Of a stretch of 8,718 nucleotides of DNA, positions 5,769 through 8,718 are shown one piece after another; the first letter of the stretch is position 1; each line of letters begins with the position of its first letter. Made by a program: the position numbers and the translations under genes. The notes beneath the pieces were generated by a model that saw only the letters and a program-made list of their open reading frames with translations, did no database searches and was not told where the DNA came from. Origin of the DNA: CAZGYE01 sp964530165 (GTDB lineage Bacteria > Planctomycetota > Planctomycetia > Planctomycetales > Planctomycetaceae); NCBI GenBank assembly GCA_964530165.1, contig CAZGYE010000253.1, positions 1-8,718 of the forward strand. Reading direction: 5' to 3'.

Positions 5769-5787
5769 TACCGAATCGGTATAGAAT
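5769..5787 (+). promoter_or_regulatory. -10-like box overlapped by a 13-base palindrome
   Basis: TATAGAAT (5780-5787) resembles an extended -10 element. TACCGAATCGGTA (5769-5781) is perfectly symmetric about one central A and overlaps the first bases of that box and its spacer. No good -35 lies upstream. This would suit a repressor-controlled promoter with a start near 5793 and a leader of about 58 bases to ATG 5851. It also argues against translation from TTG 5800. Confidence 0.35.
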
Positions 5788-5850
5788 GCCCACACGCGCT
5801 TGAGTGTACGTGAACACGAGCGTGTCGTTTGCTGCGGCAGTCGTTCAGCC

Positions 5851-7620
5851 ATGAAGGAGTGGACTGTGAGCGGGATCGTCCGTTTTCTTGCCGTGATGAG
5901 TGTTGTGATCGGCTTGGTCCGCACTGCCATTGCCGAGGATTCGACGCCTCGCGTCTCCATCATGCAAGCCGGCGCCAATGAGTTGCTGGCCGATGTCAAG
6001 TACATCGTCGGCCTGACGGACAAGAAAGAGCAAAAGCAATGGCCGGTGTTGAAGGACTACTTCGACGTCTTTCTGGAAGGAATCGATCGCACGAAGCCGA
6101 TCCGGATCGACCTGCTGCTCGATGTGAAGGATGTACGATATCGTTCCAGTTTTCCCGTCACCAGTCTGAAGGTCTTCCGCGACGACAATCTCGACACGTT
6201 CGGCATCGACAGCAAGAGAAGAGCGCTGAACTTCTACGAGTTGAAGATGAACAAGGATCCCTTCGGCTGGATGCGGTACCGTAGGCCGTACGCGATCATC
6301 GCAGAGGAAAGAGGTGACGTCCCGCGGCACATTGCCGATCCACTGAAGGCAATCGCACCGGTGTTGGCCAAGAAGTACGACCTGGCCGCCGACATCCGCA
6401 ACACGGCCGATGGGCAAGCCAAGCGGAAAGAGTCATTCAAAAGGATCCGCACGGAGCTTCTCGCCGCGGTGAAGCAAAAGCAGGACGAGGCCACCGAAGA
6501 CTTCGAGCTGCGAAAGACGTTCACCACGTTTCCGTTGGACGAAGCGGAACGCTTTTTCGTCGAGGCGTCACAGATCACGCTCGGTTGGACGACCGACGTC
6601 CGAGAGCAGATAGGCCGGCTTGATCTGGAGCTGGCGCCGATTGCGAATACCGACTTGGAAAAAGCCGTCAAACTGCTCGCACAAGAACCAAGTGACTTCG
6701 CAAACATAAAGAAGGGCGAGCATTCAATTCTCAGCGGCCGGATCAACCATCCGCTCGACGGCATGCGGACCGAAAACCTGCTCGAAATGTGGGACAAGCT
6801 GAGTGCTCAACTGAAGCACAAAGCCGAAGTCTCGGCCAAGTCGACCGATACCGAGAAGACCAACCGCAAGAAGGTCATCGACCTGTTCTTCGACATGCTC
6901 AAAGCGGGCACCCAAATGGGCGTCGTCGATGGTTTTATCGAGGTCGAAGAGCACTCGGTCCACAAACACACCGTCGTGGCCGGCATCAAAGCGGCTGACG
7001 GGAATGCAATGATCGAGATCATCAAGCTGCTCGAAGCGGCCAAGATGGGGCAGCAGGTTCAAGCCGGCTTCGACAAACAAGGCGACGTCAGCATTCACAA
7101 GGTTGTTTTGCCGGACGACAAGCAAGACATCTTCAAGGACTTTCTGGCCGACGACGGGATCGTGTATGTCGGGACCAGCCCGGAGACCGTCTGGTTTGCC
7201 GCCGGCCAAGACGCTCTGGAAGCGCTCAAAAAGGCCGTCGACAAAGTCGCTCAGCCGAATGCCGGCAAAGCCGACGATCCCTTCGTCGATCTCTCTGCAA
7301 GGGTCGGGCCGTGGCTGAAACTGCGCGACAGGTACGTTGCCAAGGCCGGCGGAAAGAAAACCACCAAGACCAAGACGAAAAAGAAGACGGACGAAACCGA
7401 AACCACGGCAAAAAGTGTCGTCGCCGATCTGACAGCCGACCGCGACGCACTGCGAAAACTGGCGCTGCAGGCCTTTCAGCCCGACGACGACACCATCGAA
7501 TTGCAGATAAAACGGATTGACAACCGCGTCGAAGGCCGCTTGCTGGTACGACCGGGCGTTCTCCGCTTTGTCGGCAAGCTCCTCGCCAAGTTCTCGAAGG
7601 AAAATCTGGACGAAGAATAA
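5851..7620 (+). CDS. Large exported lysine-rich protein of unknown function
   Basis: I do not recognise a family with confidence. The 589-residue product starts with a clear signal peptide: MKEW, a hydrophobic core (about 8-25), and AIA (26-28) before ED, so it is probably secreted or periplasmic. The mature part is highly charged and mostly soluble. Visible blocks are a region with beta-like IRIDLLLDV (85-92), helical charged segments (about 190-225 and 313-350), and GVVDGFIEVEEHSVHKHTVVAGIK (357-380) followed by a GIVYVGTSPETVWFAAG strand pair (436-452). A K/T low-complexity tract (500-519) and a final domain (about 520-580) close it. No catalytic motif, cysteine pair or membrane anchor is evident. 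The strand pattern recalls uncharacterised planctomycete exported proteins and, loosely, DUF3352-like repeats; that is an impression only. ATG 5851 is preferred over TTG 5800 because it starts the signal peptide directly; no strong ribosome site precedes either. Confidence 0.85.
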   Translation: MKEWTVSGIVRFLAVMSVVIGLVRTAIAEDSTPRVSIMQAGANELLADVKYIVGLTDKKEQKQWPVLKDYFDVFLEGIDRTKPIRIDLLLDVKDVRYRSSFPVTSLKVFRDDNLDTFGIDSKRRALNFYELKMNKDPFGWMRYRRPYAIIAEERGDVPRHIADPLKAIAPVLAKKYDLAADIRNTADGQAKRKESFKRIRTELLAAVKQKQDEATEDFELRKTFTTFPLDEAERFFVEASQITLGWTTDVREQIGRLDLELAPIANTDLEKAVKLLAQEPSDFANIKKGEHSILSGRINHPLDGMRTENLLEMWDKLSAQLKHKAEVSAKSTDTEKTNRKKVIDLFFDMLKAGTQMGVVDGFIEVEEHSVHKHTVVAGIKAADGNAMIEIIKLLEAAKMGQQVQAGFDKQGDVSIHKVVLPDDKQDIFKDFLADDGIVYVGTSPETVWFAAGQDALEALKKAVDKVAQPNAGKADDPFVDLSARVGPWLKLRDRYVAKAGGKKTTKTKTKKKTDETETTAKSVVADLTADRDALRKLALQAFQPDDDTIELQIKRIDNRVEGRLLVRPGVLRFVGKLLAKFSKENLDEE

Positions 7621-7630
7621 CCTATCGGCG

Positions 7631-7708
7631 GGGTGGCCGGGTCTGACCATCGGGAAGGCCCGGAATTCTTGGATCTGGGCCATCGCTTTCGCTTTGACCC
7701 AGCCACCC
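7631..7708. repeat. Nested hairpin between convergent genes
   Basis: Outer arms GGGTGGCCGGGTC (7631-7643) and GACCCAGCCACCC (7696-7708) pair at 12 of 13. Inner arms GGCCCGGA (7657-7664) and TCTGGGCC (7674-7681) pair at 7 of 8 plus one possible G-U, around a 9-base loop. The element starts 10 bases after the stop of the large exported protein and ends 31 bases before the stop of the dehydrogenase. A two-way transcription end is plausible, though no T-run follows on either strand. A small palindromic repeat is the alternative. I see no flanking direct repeats. Confidence 0.55.
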
Positions 7709-7710
7709 AC

Positions 7711-7738
7711 CTCAACTCCCAACCCTTCACTCTCAACT
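7711..7738. repeat. Short 7-bp-period tract
   Basis: Four units, CTCAACT (7711-7717), CCCAACC (7718-7724), CTTCACT (7725-7731) and CTCAACT (7732-7738), follow in register and abut the stop of the dehydrogenase. The unit resembles the TCAACTTT octamers at 1875-1914 but has a period of 7. Similar C/A-rich sequence opens the window. Confidence 0.45.
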
Positions 7739-7739
7739 C

Positions 7740-8519
7740 CTACGACATCACCAATCCGCCGCAAATGTTGAAGGCCTGACCGGTGATCATGCGAGCCTCG
7801 TCGCCGGCCAGGTAGACGGCCATCGGTGCGATGTCTTCGGGAACCAATCGGCCGCCGATCGGCGTCAGCGACTGTTCGTGCTGATCGAGGTCGCGGCCCA
7901 GCCGCCGGGCGTCATACGCGATGCGGAGGTCGTTCATCCGCGTTTTGACCGGGCCGGGACAGATGGCGTTGACGGTCACGCCCTCGCCGGCGACTTCCAT
8001 CGCCAGCGTCCGCGTCAGGCCGAGCACGCCGTGTTTGCTCGCCGCGTAAGCGGCGCCGTGGAAACTGCCGACGCGGCCGTTGATCGACGCGACGGTGATG
8101 ATTCGTCCCCACCCGGCGGCCAGCATGTTGGGCAGCACCGCTTTCGAGAGCAGGTAAGGAGCCGTCAGATTGACCTGCAGCGAAAGATCCCAAAAATCGT
8201 CGTCGAAAGCGACGACCGGTTTCGGATCGCCGCTGCTGCCCACGCCGGCATTGTTGAGGAGAATCTCGATCGGTCCGAAGTGTCCCTCCACCTGGGCCAC
8301 CAGCTTCGCCGGAACCTTCCGGTCGGACAGATCGGCTTTCAACGCCACCGCCTGGCCGCCTGCGGACGTGATGCGGGAAACGACTTCATCCAGTTCCGCG
8401 GTGCTGCGTGCGGCAACGGCCACTTTGGCCCCCTCGCCGGCCAGCGCCAGCGAGATCGCCCGGCCGATACCACGTCCCGCGCCGGTTACTAACGCCACTC
8501 GGTCGTGCAGTTTCGCCAT
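7740..8519 (-). CDS. Short-chain dehydrogenase/reductase, FabG-like classical SDR
   Basis: A cytosolic NAD(P)-dependent oxidoreductase of 259 residues, the usual length for classical SDRs. TGAGRGIG (12-19) is the nucleotide loop. AARS (36-39) with Arg38 where NAD-specific forms have an acidic residue suggests NADP use. ADLSD (62-66) and NNAG (89-92) follow. The catalytic tetrad is N117, S145 (VASINGRVG), Y158 and K162 (YAASK). PG (188-189) and the C-terminal ITGQAFNICGG (245-255) complete the fold. The substrate cannot be read from the sequence; FabG-type ketoacyl reductase or a sugar/alcohol dehydrogenase are both possible, and no fatty-acid genes adjoin. AAGGGGGA (minus strand, 8533-8526) is a strong ribosome site before ATG 8519. 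The MITE sits only 13 bases beyond that site, so the original promoter has probably been displaced. Confidence 0.95.
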   Translation of the reverse strand: MAKLHDRVALVTGAGRGIGRAISLALAGEGAKVAVAARSTAELDEVVSRITSAGGQAVALKADLSDRKVPAKLVAQVEGHFGPIEILLNNAGVGSSGDPKPVVAFDDDFWDLSLQVNLTAPYLLSKAVLPNMLAAGWGRIITVASINGRVGSFHGAAYAASKHGVLGLTRTLAMEVAGEGVTVNAICPGPVKTRMNDLRIAYDARRLGRDLDQHEQSLTPIGGRLVPEDIAPMAVYLAGDEARMITGQAFNICGGLVMS

Positions 8520-8538
8520 TCGTTGTCCCCCTTTCCAA

Positions 8539-8715
8539 GGAAAAAGGTAACTGTTTAGCCGAATGTAGCGATGAGGAAATTAGGAATCCAGGAAGACAGG
8601 AGAAAGACGATTCCCGACATTCCTGCTTTCCTGGTTTCCTAATAATTCTCCGTTTACCACGAAATGCACTGTCGTGAGGAAGTTGCTCCAGACGGCTAAA
8701 GTGTTACGGAAAAAG
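8539..8715. repeat. 8-bp direct repeats flanking the MITE (target-site duplication)
   Basis: GGAAAAAG occurs at 8539-8546 and again at 8708-8715, each directly abutting a terminal inverted repeat of the element. A perfect 8-bp duplication in exactly these positions is what transposition by an 8-bp-duplicating transposase leaves. Confidence 0.7.
8547..8707. mobile_element. 161-bp MITE-like element, possibly mobilised by an IS66-type transposase
   Basis: The left end GTAACTGTTTAGCCG (8547-8561) and the reverse complement of the right end, GTAACACTTTAGCCG (8693-8707), match at 13 of 15 bases. Weaker similarity continues for about 8 more. Perfect 8-bp direct repeats flank it. Inside is a stem-loop with arms 8580-8602 and 8620-8642 (19 of 23 paired) built from AGGAA/TTCCT units spaced 8 bases apart. 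It has no coding capacity. Termini beginning GTAA with 8-bp duplications are features I associate with the IS66 family; that assignment is inference and no transposase is present. The core is shared with 1750-1875 at about 90% identity. The element lies immediately upstream of the dehydrogenase ribosome site. Confidence 0.7.
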
Positions 8716-8718
8716 TAA

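Larger units (their letters stand above)
5484..5850. other. Intergenic region upstream of the large exported protein
   Basis: These 367 bases hold no convincing gene. An open frame from 5531 lacks an ATG and a ribosome site and has shadow-like composition. The region contains a weak hairpin (5522-5539), an inverted repeat TTCGGG/CCCGAA (5736-5752, loop AATCG), a palindrome next to a -10-like box (5769-5787), and ACACG/CGTGT (5814-5825) in the leader. Confidence 0.5.

Noticed and set aside
6724..7764. Long minus-strand open frame (346 codons) opposite the large exported protein
   Set aside because: It mirrors the codon bias of a gene with a signal peptide on the + strand, has no family motif, and would overlap the dehydrogenase 3' end.

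Overview
The window looks like chromosomal sequence from a GC-rich bacterium, most likely a planctomycete. This is an inference from gene style: a short secreted protein with a carboxypeptidase-regulatory-like domain, a large lysine-rich exported protein with no recognisable enzyme motif, an EGY-type site-2 protease, and repeat-filled intergenic gaps. It cannot be proved from the window alone. No rRNA, tRNA, CRISPR, phage or secretion-system genes are visible.

Layout, left to right. (1) yggS-type PLP-binding protein (+, 137-850) runs into NAD kinase (-, 847-1707); their stop codons share the palindrome CTAG. (2) A 249-bp divergent gap (1708-1956) holds an unusual repeat block: about 192 bp in an 8-bp register with nested dyad symmetry, followed by a 12-bp perfect palindrome. 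(3) A putative ACP-phosphodiesterase-like protein (+, 1957-2673) overlaps by 53 bp a sugar epimerase/isomerase of the D-tagatose/D-psicose 3-epimerase type (+, 2621-3478). (4) A site-2 protease (-, 3475-4587) converges on the epimerase. A 76-bp quasi-palindrome (3473-3548) supplies both stop codons and the last 23 codons of the protease. (5) After a 338-bp divergent gap come two exported proteins on the + strand: the carboxypeptidase-regulatory-like protein (4926-5483) and an unknown 589-residue protein (5851-7620). (6) A nested hairpin and a 7-bp-period tract separate the latter from a convergent FabG-like short-chain dehydrogenase (-, 7740-8519). (7) Directly upstream of the dehydrogenase lies a 161-bp non-coding element (8547-8707) with 15-bp imperfect terminal inverted repeats starting GTAAC and perfect 8-bp direct repeats (GGAAAAAG) on both sides. 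It has the form of a MITE.

The genes do not form one pathway. yggS and nadK are cofactor housekeeping (PLP and NADP), the dehydrogenase is a probable NADP user, and the epimerase is sugar metabolism. The ACP-phosphodiesterase-like gene and the epimerase are probably co-transcribed. The other genes are mostly single units in convergent or divergent pairs.

The least ordinary content is the non-coding repeats. The core of the MITE recurs at about 90% identity and in opposite orientation within the octamer block near nadK. Both copies point the same end toward the start codon of the next gene. I see no evidence for a new multi-gene system.
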